This document shows, piece by piece, positions 43,401 through 51,866 of a DNA stretch of 64,000 nucleotides. This DNA comes from CAZOHG01 sp964579725 (GTDB lineage: Bacteria > Zhuqueibacterota > JdFR-76 > BMS3Abin05), in NCBI GenBank assembly GCA_964579725.1, contig CAZOHG010000012.1, forward strand, positions 1-64,000, in the 5' to 3' direction. The number at the start of each line of letters is the position of its first letter. Within the stretch, counting starts at the first letter, position 1. The notes under the pieces are model-generated. The model was not told where the DNA came from, made no database searches, and was given only the letters and a program-made list of their open reading frames with translations. A program made the translations under genes and the position numbers.

Positions 43401-44042
43401 TTAATTTTGTAGTAGCTGTCTCCGATAGTGTTCAATAATAGTCGCCAGGAGATCATCTCGCCAGTCCGTATCCTCGAAAAGGTCCCTGTGGTCCGTTTCG
43501 ACAACCAACACCGGAAACTGTCCTTCCATTTTTCGCACCCAATACTCGTAGCGCAAATTGAGCTGAAACAGATATTCCTTATCCACGTTCCGTTCAATTT
43601 CACGCCATCGCTTACGAATACGGCTCAAAAGCGTCCAGGGAGAAGCCTTCAAATACACAATTAAATCCGGCAAGCGAATCGCTTCGAGCATTGTTTCGTA
43701 CAAATCCCGGTAGGTACGGTAATCCTCCGGATTCATGAAACCCTGCTGATAAAGATTTTCTGCAAATACCTCGGCATCCTCAAAAATACTGCGATCCTGT
43801 ACCACAGGCCGATTCATTTTTTGAATGGCAAGTTGATCCTTAAACCGTTGGGTCAGGAAAAAAATCTGTGAATGGAAACTCCATTTTTCCATCTCCCGAT
43901 AAAACTTGGGCAGGTAAGGATTTTCCACGAATTTTTCGTAGAAGGGAATCCAACCCAATTTTTCTTCGATGATTTTGGCCAGCGTGGTTTTGCCGACCCC
44001 CATGTTGCCGGCCAAAACGAGGTAAAATGTTTGATCGTCCAT
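43401..44042 (-). CDS. Deoxynucleoside kinase (dNK/dGK family)
   Basis: 213 residues, the standard size. The P-loop 'GNMGVGKTTLAKII' (about residues 12-25), the substrate segment 'FYEKFVENPYLPKFY' and 'QDRSIFEDAEVF' (DRS motif) are all present, as is a C-terminal lid with several Arg ('RIRKRWREIE'). It phosphorylates deoxyadenosine, deoxyguanosine or pyrimidine deoxynucleosides in the cytoplasm for salvage. The base specificity cannot be fixed from sequence. It follows pruA by 50 bp with a terminator between, and precedes the Glt-like operon. Confidence 0.9.
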   Translation of the reverse strand: MDDQTFYLVLAGNMGVGKTTLAKIIEEKLGWIPFYEKFVENPYLPKFYREMEKWSFHSQIFFLTQRFKDQLAIQKMNRPVVQDRSIFEDAEVFAENLYQQGFMNPEDYRTYRDLYETMLEAIRLPDLIVYLKASPWTLLSRIRKRWREIERNVDKEYLFQLNLRYEYWVRKMEGQFPVLVVETDHRDLFEDTDWRDDLLATIIEHYRRQLLQN

Positions 44043-44053
44043 AGCACCTTACG

Positions 44054-44081
44054 AAAAGGCTGCCCCCCCAGAGGGCAGCCT
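44054..44081 (-). terminator. Terminator after pruA
   Basis: AGGCTGCCC and GGGCAGCCT form a perfect 9-bp stem around a 7-base loop, followed on the minus strand by TTTT. It lies 12 bp after the stop of pruA. Confidence 0.65.
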
Positions 44082-44092
44082 GTCGTTTACAT

Positions 44093-45646
44093 TCAATAAT
44101 CCAATTTTTCGGAGACGGACTTGGCCTGTAGAAAAAGCAGGAGGTAGTCACGGCCGCCCGCCTTGGAATCGGTTCCGGACATGTTAAACCCGCCGAAGGG
44201 GTGCCCGCCGACCAGGGCGCCTGTGCATTTCCGATTGATGTACAGATTGCCCACATGAAATTCCTGCTTGGCTTTCAAGATTCGATCTCGATTCCGGCTC
44301 CACACCGCGCCCGTCAATCCGTATTCCGTGCCATTGGCAATGGCAATAGCATCGTCAAAATCCTTTGCCTTCATGACGGCCAACACGGGACCAAACACTT
44401 CTTCCTGAGCCAAACGGGCATTTGGGGGCACGTCTTTAATGATGGTCGGTTGAACGTAAAATCCATTGCCTTCCATCTTTTTCCCGCCGAAAACAAGTTT
44501 TCCCTCCTTTTTGCCCAATTCAATGTAATACAAAACCTTTTCCAAGGCTGCCTGATTAATCACGGGCCCCATGTAATGGTTGGGGTCTTTTACCGGCCCC
44601 ACCTTAATCTGCTTAGTTTTTGCCACCAGTAAATCAACAAATTGGTCGTAAACGGCCTGGTGCACAATAACCCGTGAAGCGGCGGAACATTTCTGCCCCT
44701 GAAAGCCGTAAGCCGACGCCACAACAGCCGCAGCAGCTTTGTCCAAATCCGTGTCTTCATCTATAACAATGGCGTCTTTTCCCCCCATTTCGGCAACGAC
44801 TCGTTTGATCCAAATTTGTCCTTCCTGGTGCTTTGCTGCCAATTCATTAATTCGCAGCCCCACGTCTTTGGAACCGGTAAAGGAAATGAATCGAATCTTG
44901 GGATGCTTGACGATGTAATCGCCAATGGAAGCGCCGCCGCCCGTGACAAAATTCAACACACCGGCGGGCAACCCGGCTTCAATCATGATTTCGGTAAAGA
45001 GGTGTCCCATTTTAGGGGCGTCGCTGGCCGGTTTCAGAAGAACCGTATTTCCCGTCACAATGGCGGCACTTGTCATTCCGGTTAGAATAGCCATGGGGAA
45101 ATTCCAAGGAGGGATCACTGCTCCCACGCCCAGAGGGAGGTAAACCAATTCGGGGAATTCTCCCGGCACAGGCGTCACCGGTTGGGGTTGGGCGTAGCGA
45201 AGCATCTCACGGGCGTAAAATTCTAAAAAGTCAATGGCTTCCGCTACGTCGGCGTCCGCTTCCAACCAATTTTTTCCTTCTTCTAAAACCATCCAGGCAT
45301 CAATTTCCAGACGCCTGCGCTGCATGATCTGTGACGCCCGCAGGAGAACCGCTGCTCGCTCTTTGGCCGGTACCCGCTTCCACCACTCAAAGGCTTCTAA
45401 CCCGGCTGCAATGGCCTGGTCCACCTCTTTGGGAGACGCCTTCTGAAAAACACCAATGATTTCGTCCTTATTGCTGGGGTTGCGCGATTCAAAGGTTTCT
45501 TCGGCTTTTATCCATTTCCCGCCGATATACAAATCGTATTCCCGGCCGAAGTTGGCCTCTGCGCGCGCCAATTCCTTTTCCATCGCCGCCTTGGTCTCGG
45601 GAACCGAAAAATCCGTGTAGGCTTGATTTTTAAATTCCGGTAGCAT
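44093..45646 (-). CDS. pruA: L-glutamate gamma-semialdehyde dehydrogenase (1-pyrroline-5-carboxylate dehydrogenase)
   Basis: 517 residues, the length of the stand-alone (RocA/PruA) enzyme. NAD-dependent aldehyde dehydrogenase motifs are all present: 'PWNFPMAILTGMTSAAIVTG', 'VVAEMGGKDAIVIDED' (general-base Glu) and 'GQKCSAASRVIVH' (catalytic Cys). It oxidises glutamate semialdehyde to glutamate, the last step of proline and arginine catabolism. No proline dehydrogenase gene is next to it. It is monocistronic with its own terminator, and ATG 45646 has GGAGG nearby. Confidence 0.94.
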   Translation of the reverse strand: MLPEFKNQAYTDFSVPETKAAMEKELARAEANFGREYDLYIGGKWIKAEETFESRNPSNKDEIIGVFQKASPKEVDQAIAAGLEAFEWWKRVPAKERAAVLLRASQIMQRRRLEIDAWMVLEEGKNWLEADADVAEAIDFLEFYAREMLRYAQPQPVTPVPGEFPELVYLPLGVGAVIPPWNFPMAILTGMTSAAIVTGNTVLLKPASDAPKMGHLFTEIMIEAGLPAGVLNFVTGGGASIGDYIVKHPKIRFISFTGSKDVGLRINELAAKHQEGQIWIKRVVAEMGGKDAIVIDEDTDLDKAAAAVVASAYGFQGQKCSAASRVIVHQAVYDQFVDLLVAKTKQIKVGPVKDPNHYMGPVINQAALEKVLYYIELGKKEGKLVFGGKKMEGNGFYVQPTIIKDVPPNARLAQEEVFGPVLAVMKAKDFDDAIAIANGTEYGLTGAVWSRNRDRILKAKQEFHVGNLYINRKCTGALVGGHPFGGFNMSGTDSKAGGRDYLLLFLQAKSVSEKLDY

Positions 45647-45773
45647 GATCCCTCCTCTATTTTTGTGTCCTGCAGTCCTCTGAAAATCTTATTGAAGGCG
45701 AAACTTCCCTCCGGGAAACTTGCCCCTAAAATCAACTTTTAAGTTACTGAATTTTACAGGGAAATTCCAGATA

Positions 45774-45804
45774 AAAAAAGCCCCTCTTTACAAAGGGGCT
45801 TTTT
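45774..45804 (-). terminator. Terminator after the octaheme cytochrome gene
   Basis: AAAAAGCCCCT and its near-complement AGGGGCTTTTT form a strong stem with a small loop, followed on the minus strand by more T. It lies about 70 bp after the cytochrome stop and closes that transcript before pruA. Confidence 0.75.
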
Positions 45805-45873
45805 GGGATACAAACCAATTTTAAGCGAAATCCATTTCTCAATTCCAGATTTTTGACCGTGCTTTCTGGCCTG

Positions 45874-48438
45874 TCATTCACTCTTTTTTTCACGCAGCAA
45901 TGCCGCCCGCGTGTCTTTGAGAATCTTTTTCTCCGGAGCGCCCAACACGTCCGGTTTGCCGTCGCCATTTAAATCGACCGGTTTCACATAGCGAATTTCC
46001 GGATCGACTAAAATCAACCCTTCTTTTACGCCTTGATTAAATCCCTGAATGGAATTGGGAGTGAAGGAGACAATCCGGTTTTCAATTTTGCCGTTTTCGC
46101 CGTGGCAAACCGTGCAGGTGCCGTTGGCTCCCAGCGCCTGGTCAGCGGGAAGCACGCCGTGGCTGACCTTAAAATAGTGAGCTGCCAGATAAAGTTGGGG
46201 ATTCGGATTGGCCTCGCCCTCTTTTTTCAGAACAGTAATCAGGGCGCGCCGCATTTTCCGAATATCGCTCAGCGTGCTGATTTCGGGCTTCATATCGGGA
46301 TGTCCCATAAAACCCGTTTTGTCGTAGATTTTTTCACCTGTAATAAGCTGGGCGTACCGGCCGTGTCCATCCTTGAAAATGCCCTTCACGGCGGCGTTCA
46401 TTTCGCGCGGGTAGAGAATTTTGCCCATGGTTTTGTCACGCCAGGTCATAACGGTGATCGGATTTCCGATCATAATTTGCTTGCCGTGAGAGCCCGTAAA
46501 ATAATAGAGGACAGGTTGCCAATCGAAGCCCTTTTTGCCCGTCATCTTTTGGTACATTTTTCCATAAGGATCGTCGGGCTTGTCGGGCAACATGTACGCC
46601 ACCGGCGCCAGTTGATCGGTAACATACTTGCCGTAGGACATGCTGCCGACGAGCCAACTGATGTTACCCATTCCATAGAAAGGAATCGGACCGTAGTAAG
46701 CCGGCAACATGACATTCATTATGCCCTTGCCGTCGGGCCTGGGAAAATGCCGATTGTCGTAGTCGAATTGAAAACCCAGAGAATAATCAAAGGTTCGGAA
46801 TGTCCAATAGCGCACGTGCGACACATGGCAAACTTCACAGGCAATTTTATTCATGTGAACCCAGGTGGAGCTGCCGAACAGCTTTTTGTGCGCCTCGGTG
46901 GGATTGGGCCCTTCGCCTTCCTGCATGTGACAATACGTACAATTTTTTGGCGGAGGATTGTTGGCTAAGTCGCTTCGCACCGTATTGCCCGAATCGTGTC
47001 CCTTTTTGAAATTGTGATTTGCGTCAATGACGTAATCGTCCCAGCTCTTTCCCGCAGGCTTGCCACGGGCATGGCAACTGGTACATTCCAACCCGGCCGC
47101 CGCGTGAACATCGTACCCCGGGTCTTTTTCCGTTTTCGGATTCAGGTTCCAAATTTCTGCGCGCTTCACAATGTCGGCTTTCATGCCCATCCCCCAGGTA
47201 CGGACTTGAAAACTCCCGTTAATAGGATCTTTCACGCCGGCATGGCATTGCGCGCAAACGCGCGTCCATTTAAAATCACCGTTTTCGGAGTCTTTTGAAC
47301 TCAGCATCGGAACGGCAATCTCATTGTCAGCGTCAAATTCGCTGGCCTCGTAATACACTTCCGCCACAAATTTTTTCTTTTTCTGCACTAATTTAATGTA
47401 GGTAATAGGGTAGCCGTCCTGGTTGTTATCCCAGCCCATTAAGCCGGCCGAAGGCGCCCAGCGGAAAAAATGCCCCAAAAATTCCCGTTTGGCCCGCAGC
47501 CCTACGTAATTAAATCCCTGGCCTTCCACGTAAGGCGCCCGTAGATAATTGCGGGAATCGGCCATCGGGTTGTCCAAATCAGAGTAAAATTTTCCAGCTT
47601 CGAACTTCATTTTAGAACGGCTCAACGGATCCGAGTAATTAAAGGCAGAATCCCAACCCGGCCCCGGGTAAATGCCCAGAGAAACAGCCTGTACCTTGCC
47701 CAGTTTCCTTTTCGCAAAAATACGTAGGCGAGGATTGTACGCCACCGGTTTCACGCCCGTGGCATCTGTGATGCGTTTGGCATCCGGATCCAGGTGACAC
47801 GTCATACAATCCACTTCAAGGGAACCGGTCTTGCGCCAATCAAATTTGTGAGGTTTGCCCCAGGTTCCTTGAGAGGTTTCTTTTGTGGTGTAAAAATAAT
47901 AATCACCGTCCAAATAGGGAACTGTACCCGGATCAACCGAATCCAGGCGGCGGTGATCTCGATCATATTCGTAGGGGCCGCCACCCGGGTGACAGGACGC
48001 ACAGGTGAACACTTCTTCGGGGGTTCCGATATCGAAAGTCAATTGAGATTTATTGTGCTTGAGCGCCAACTGGCGGTAGGAAGGCGGTCACCAAAAGCCG
48101 AATTGGCCGGGGGAGGTCAGATATTTATCGTGGTATTGGGGGTGATTTTTGCCCCAATCGTCACTTACTTCCGTTGCCCCCAATTGAAAATGGTACGCTT
48201 TTGTCATGGCTTCCACGTCGTGACAGGCTCCACAGGTTTTTTCGGAGCTGTACGGGGCTCCTTTGTAATAGGTCACGCCGTTAATCACCAATTTCTGGCC
48301 GTTATGTTTGGCCATTTCGATGACATTATTTCCCTGTTCGTCCAAAAGGGGAATTTTGGGGTGCTCTGATGCCAGAGCCGTTACGGCAAAAGCCAAAACG
48401 GCAATCGCCGTCAAGCTCCATCGTTTAAACCTTTTCAT
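45874..48438 (-). CDS. Octaheme c-type cytochrome with in-frame TGA at codon 117 (candidate selenoprotein)
   Basis: One frame of 854 codons from ATG 48438 (GGAGGG upstream), interrupted once by TGA at 48090-48088. The first 116 residues carry the signal peptide and one heme site; the remainder carries seven more. CxxCH His lie near residues 73, 150, 215, 399, 456, 504, 538 and 779. The downstream part alone has no signal peptide, no ribosome-binding site and no ATG for about 90 codons, yet stays open to its stop, so it is still under coding constraint. A 4-bp hairpin with a GU-containing loop follows the TGA. Selenocysteine insertion is one reading; a recent nonsense mutation or a sequencing error are the others. 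The protein should be exported and carry electrons. Confidence 0.8.
48064..48090 (-). promoter_or_regulatory. In-frame TGA and SECIS-like hairpin
   Basis: On the minus strand TGA (48090-48088) is followed after 12 bases by CGCC-AGTT-GGCG (48075-48064), a 4-bp stem that can close one more A-T pair. The G in the second loop position lies 18 bases after TGA, and U follows it. Bacterial SECIS elements lie immediately 3' of UGA inside the coding sequence, with a short stem and a G near the start of a small loop, so the geometry fits; the stem is at the short end. Confidence 0.4.
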
Positions 48439-48491
48439 GGGTCCCTCCGTAATTTATTTTGAAAGCGGAAGATGAGTTCATTATCTTAATT

Positions 48492-48520
48492 AAAATACAC
48501 ATTCAAAATTTAAGTGTCAA
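48492..48520 (-). promoter_or_regulatory. Promoter of the octaheme cytochrome gene
   Basis: On the minus strand: consensus TTGACA (48520-48515), 17 bases, TATTTT (48497-48492). It precedes the cytochrome ATG at 48438 by about 55 bp and lies after the stop of caxA. Confidence 0.55.
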
Positions 48521-48612
48521 TAAGAAAAACACGCAGTCGGCAAAACAAGCTATTTTTTCTCTTCCCTTTTCGTCAGTGAGATTCGGCTTCAAAACAAATT
48601 CCTGTTGACCGA

Positions 48613-49689
48613 TTACAGTTTTGCCGGCAAAAAGAAAAAGGCAATGCTCAAGACCAGATAAACAGCCAAAAGCATTGCTCCCTCCAGCCAATTGGATTTT
48701 CCATCCATTGCCACAAATGCCCCAATAACCGAAGCTGATGTCAGGGCAATGAGCTCAAATTGGTTAAATTCAAGCGCAAAAGGGTGACCTAAAAAAGATG
48801 AAAGCAACACAATGAGTGGTCCCACAAAAAGAGCAATCTGTAAACTGGAACCCAACGCAATACTTAAAGTCAACTCCAGGCGATTTTTAAGCGCCATTTC
48901 GACCGCTACCACGTGCTCTGCCACATTTCCAATAATCGGGATAATAATAATTCCCACAAAAAACGTGCTGAATCCCAATTGTTTGGTTACCGGCTCCACG
49001 GTACTCACCAAAAATTCACTCAGCACGGCCAGAGTCCCAACCGAGAGCGTCAAGACGAGTAACGAAGTCTTCGGCCCCCAATGCCTTGGTGCTGCTTCCG
49101 CCTCGCGAAAATTTTCCTGCCGGTCGGATTTTTCCCCGTTCCAGACCAACAAACTGTAGCCCGTGGCCAAAACGTAAATAACCAGCATGACCACGGAAGT
49201 GGCCATGCTTAGATCCTCCACCCGTGCGGTGTCCGGTTCAATGGCGGCGTTAAAAAGGGACGGAACGGCAATGGCAATGGCAGCCAAAAACAACAGTGAA
49301 GCATCGATTCCGGCCTGTTCCTGGTTAAAACGCTGTGTACCGAAACGAAGGCCTCCGAATAGAATGGCCATTCCTAAAACCAGCAAAATATTTCCCAAAA
49401 TGGAGCCAATGAGAGACGCCGCGACCAGAGTCAGCTCCCCGGCTCGGACGGCAATGAAGGCAATAATCAATTCGGCGGCGTTTCCGAATGTGGCATTAAG
49501 TAAACCGCCTATTCGCGGGCCGGCGCTAACCGCCAAAGATTCGGTGGCCTCACCCAGTAAACCGGCCAAAGGAATAATTGCCAGAGCCGATGTACAAAAT
49601 AGAAAGATGGCCGAAAAATGCCACACAGCCGCCACACCGGCCACAGGAACAAAAATCAAAAGTCCGTTTAGGATTTTTTTCACGAACAA
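48613..49689 (-). CDS. Calcium/proton antiporter (CaxA/ChaA family)
   Basis: 358 residues with about 11 transmembrane helices. The two Cax repeats each carry the ion-binding core: 'GLLNATFGNAAELIIAFIA' and 'IPIIGNVAEHVVAVEMALKN'. 'GLLGEATESLAVSAGPRIGG' is also conserved. It exports Ca2+ from the cytoplasm against protons. It starts 15 bp after the ECF-type S-component gene and is the last gene of a unit with ptsN and that S component. Confidence 0.92.
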   Translation of the reverse strand: MFVKKILNGLLIFVPVAGVAAVWHFSAIFLFCTSALAIIPLAGLLGEATESLAVSAGPRIGGLLNATFGNAAELIIAFIAVRAGELTLVAASLIGSILGNILLVLGMAILFGGLRFGTQRFNQEQAGIDASLLFLAAIAIAVPSLFNAAIEPDTARVEDLSMATSVVMLVIYVLATGYSLLVWNGEKSDRQENFREAEAAPRHWGPKTSLLVLTLSVGTLAVLSEFLVSTVEPVTKQLGFSTFFVGIIIIPIIGNVAEHVVAVEMALKNRLELTLSIALGSSLQIALFVGPLIVLLSSFLGHPFALEFNQFELIALTSASVIGAFVAMDGKSNWLEGAMLLAVYLVLSIAFFFLPAKL

Positions 49690-49703
49690 GGCATTCCCCT
49701 TTA

Positions 49704-50255
49704 TTAATACGATTTGCGCTCCCCGGTTTTTGGGGTTGGCAAAATTTTTACCAAAACGGGGACGAAAATGAAATTCAAGACCACCCCCGGGAGGCCTTGC
49801 AGAACAACGTAACCAGACGCCAGACGGGGAGGCAGGTGAAAAACAGGCGAAAGAAACAAGACCAACACCGCCAACAACATTCGGTCAAAAATCAGTGTTC
49901 CCCCTAAAACAAGCCAAAAATTCCACTTGAGCTTTTGAAAAAAAACGGAAGGTATCCCTCCCAGAAAAAATCCTTCACTCATCATGAGCGGCAAAATGAG
50001 GAACGGCGGCATTTGCGTCAACAGGAAAGACACCAGAGGCGTCACAACGCCCACCAGAACGGCGAAGACGGGGGGCAAAACAAACCCGGCGGTTAGAATG
50101 GGAAGAAACATGGGCAAGAAAACGGGCCCCAATCCGAAAAGGTGAAATAAAATCGGGAAAAGGACACCTAAGGCAATAAAAAGGGCGCTCCAGGTGACTA
50201 TGCGAACCGTGGAAACAGGCGCCGGGTTGAAATCGAGAAAATCCCGTACCTTCAC
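49704..50255 (-). CDS. ECF transporter S component-like membrane protein
   Basis: 183 residues with five or six transmembrane helices and short loops, the size of an energy-coupling-factor substrate-binding (S) subunit. 'ALGVLFPILFHLFGLGPVFL' and 'GFVLPPVFAVLVGVVTPLVSF' resemble the family's N-terminal helices. No EcfA or EcfT genes are in the window, so it would share a genome-wide energising module or work alone. Ligand unknown (vitamins, metals or nucleobases are usual). It overlaps the ptsN stop by 4 bp. Confidence 0.72.
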   Translation of the reverse strand: MKVRDFLDFNPAPVSTVRIVTWSALFIALGVLFPILFHLFGLGPVFLPMFLPILTAGFVLPPVFAVLVGVVTPLVSFLLTQMPPFLILPLMMSEGFFLGGIPSVFFQKLKWNFWLVLGGTLIFDRMLLAVLVLFLSPVFHLPPRLASGYVVLQGLPGVVLNFIFVPVLVKILPTPKTGERKSY

Positions 50256-50722
50256 GCGTTTGTTTCCGTTTCGGCCTTTTGAATGATGCGCATCACTTCC
50301 TCCTGCGAAGAAGCTTTCAATAGGTTTGTGCGTACCGATTCCTTCCGCACAACGCGCGAAATGCGTGCCAAGGTCATTAGATACGATTTCAATCCTTTCA
50401 CCGGCACAGCGAGTAGAAAAAGAAGCCGCACGGGACGTTTATCCTCCGCTGCAAAGTCAATAGGTTCGCGAGTACGGGCAAACACTAAAATCAGTTCTTT
50501 TACCGCGTCGGTGCGTGCGTGAGGAATGGCGACGCCTTCACCGATTCCTGTACTGCCCAATTTTTCACGTTCCAGTACTTCCTGGTAGAACAGTTCGGGG
50601 TTTTCAATTCGGTCACTTTTTCGGGAAAGTTCTTCCACAATATTTTTCAGAATTTCCTCGCGCGTCTTGCCGGGGACGTCCAGAAAAATCAACTCGGGAT
50701 TTAACAATTCAAAAAGTTGCAT
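50252..50722 (-). CDS. PTS EIIA-Ntr family protein (PtsN-like)
   Basis: 156 residues, the usual size. The phosphorylatable histidine is in 'GEGVAIPHARTDAVKE' (about residue 67) and the family start 'NPELIFLDVPGKTREEILKN' is typical. Stand-alone EIIA-Ntr proteins regulate rather than transport, for example potassium and nitrogen metabolism. No EI or HPr gene is nearby. It precedes the S component with a 4-bp overlap and starts 3 bp after the patatin gene stops. Confidence 0.9.
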   Translation of the reverse strand: MQLFELLNPELIFLDVPGKTREEILKNIVEELSRKSDRIENPELFYQEVLEREKLGSTGIGEGVAIPHARTDAVKELILVFARTREPIDFAAEDKRPVRLLFLLAVPVKGLKSYLMTLARISRVVRKESVRTNLLKASSQEEVMRIIQKAETETNA

Positions 50723-50725
50723 GCT

Positions 50726-51849
50726 CTACTCCGAAGATTCTATTTCGTCCAAAACCGAAACCAGTTTTGCTCCTACCCAAATCGGGGGTTCTTTTTTCGA
50801 AAACCATTTGTAACCGAATTGAAAGCGATTCCGGAGCGCGCGGCGAATCACGGGAAGGGCGCGCTTGGCCACAACCTCACCGCGGTCAACCAATTCTTCC
50901 AATCGAGAAAAATTCGCCCAATGGGTTCGACCCACGTCGGGTCTTAAAATAATATCCGCCTTTTCTAATTGTTGAAGGCTGTGCCGGTGGGAGGTAATGG
51001 AACTGGCCCGAAAAAGGACGTCAATGACGTTTTCCAGGTCCGGGTTGGGTTCCAGGTCCGCGCTCACGTTAACCGCTAATACAAACTGTGCTCCCAAATC
51101 CCGAGCCGGAAGAACGGGCACAGCGTGCAAAACTGCTCCGTCTACCAGTGCCAATGAATTTTGGTGTAGTGGGGGTAAAAAACCGGGCAGCGAAGAGCTG
51201 GCTTCAATGGCTTTCCGAAGAGAGCCCTTTGAGTAAATCACCTCGCGCCCCGTATTTAAATCCACCGCCACGGCGGCAAACGGGATGCGGAGTTCCTCAA
51301 TATCCAGCGGCTCAACCAAAAATTCAATCGCCTCTTCCAACCGTTTGCGTTCAAAAAGGCCCTGACGACTGTAGGCCAAATTAATGACAATTCGTTCACC
51401 CAGGCGGGTAGCCACCTGCCCGAAAAAATTTTCACCGTCCTTCTTGGTTAAAAAGCGGGGCATGCCGGTTCGATTGTAAATTTTGCTGNNNNNNNNNNNN
51501 NNNNNNNNNNNNNNNNNNNNNNNNNNNNNNNNNNNNNNNNNNNNNNNNNNNNNNNNNNNNNNNNNNNNNNNNNNNNNNNNNNNNNNNNACCGTCCTTCTT
51601 GGTTAAAAAGCGGGGCATGCCGGTTCGATTGTAAATTTTGCTGCCCAAAAAATCCCGAAACCGCTCTTCCACGGCGTCTGCGTCCTTTAAATAGGCGTAC
51701 ATTCCCCCTACCAGAGCCCCGGCACTGGTTCCCACAATCAGATCAAAGGGGATTTTCTCCCGTTCCAAAACTTTCAATACCCCAATGTGCGCCAACCCCC
51801 GGGCACCACCGCCTCCCAAAACCAGGGCTGTTCTGTAGTTTGTCACCAT
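50726..51849 (-). CDS. Patatin-like phospholipase (RssA family), broken by an assembly gap
   Basis: The gene is interrupted by 100 N (51489-51588) flanked by an identical 55-bp repeat. Removing the N and one copy restores one frame of 322 residues. Motifs: oxyanion 'LGGGGARGLAHIGVL' (about 11-25), nucleophile 'GTSAG' (Ser42) and dyad Asp in 'LVDGAVLH' (Asp185). Patatins are cytoplasmic or membrane-bound lipid acyl hydrolases. I start at ATG 51849, since upstream codons overlap the promoter region and lack a site. It is followed by ptsN with 3 bp between. Confidence 0.85.
51434..51643. other. False assembly gap: 55-bp overlap around 100 N
   Basis: The 55 bases at 51434-51488 are identical to 51589-51643, separated by exactly 100 N. 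Two contigs overlapping by one k-mer (probably k=55) were scaffolded with a standard 100-N spacer rather than merged. Collapsing it removes 155 bp and restores the patatin frame. Confidence 0.9.
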
Positions 51850-51866
51850 GATGCTTTCGTCAACTC

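Noticed and set aside
45874..48069. Treating the 731-codon part of the octaheme cytochrome as a separate gene
   Set aside because: It has no signal peptide, no ribosome-binding site and no ATG for about 90 codons, and is in frame with the upstream signal-bearing part.
48088..48090. TGA read as tryptophan (altered genetic code)
   Set aside because: Many other genes in the window end in TGA, for example the Smr protein, RlmB and the second DUF3857 protein.
51434..51643. Real 55-bp duplication or insertion in the patatin gene
   Set aside because: The copies are identical and flank exactly 100 N; collapsing them restores a normal patatin frame.
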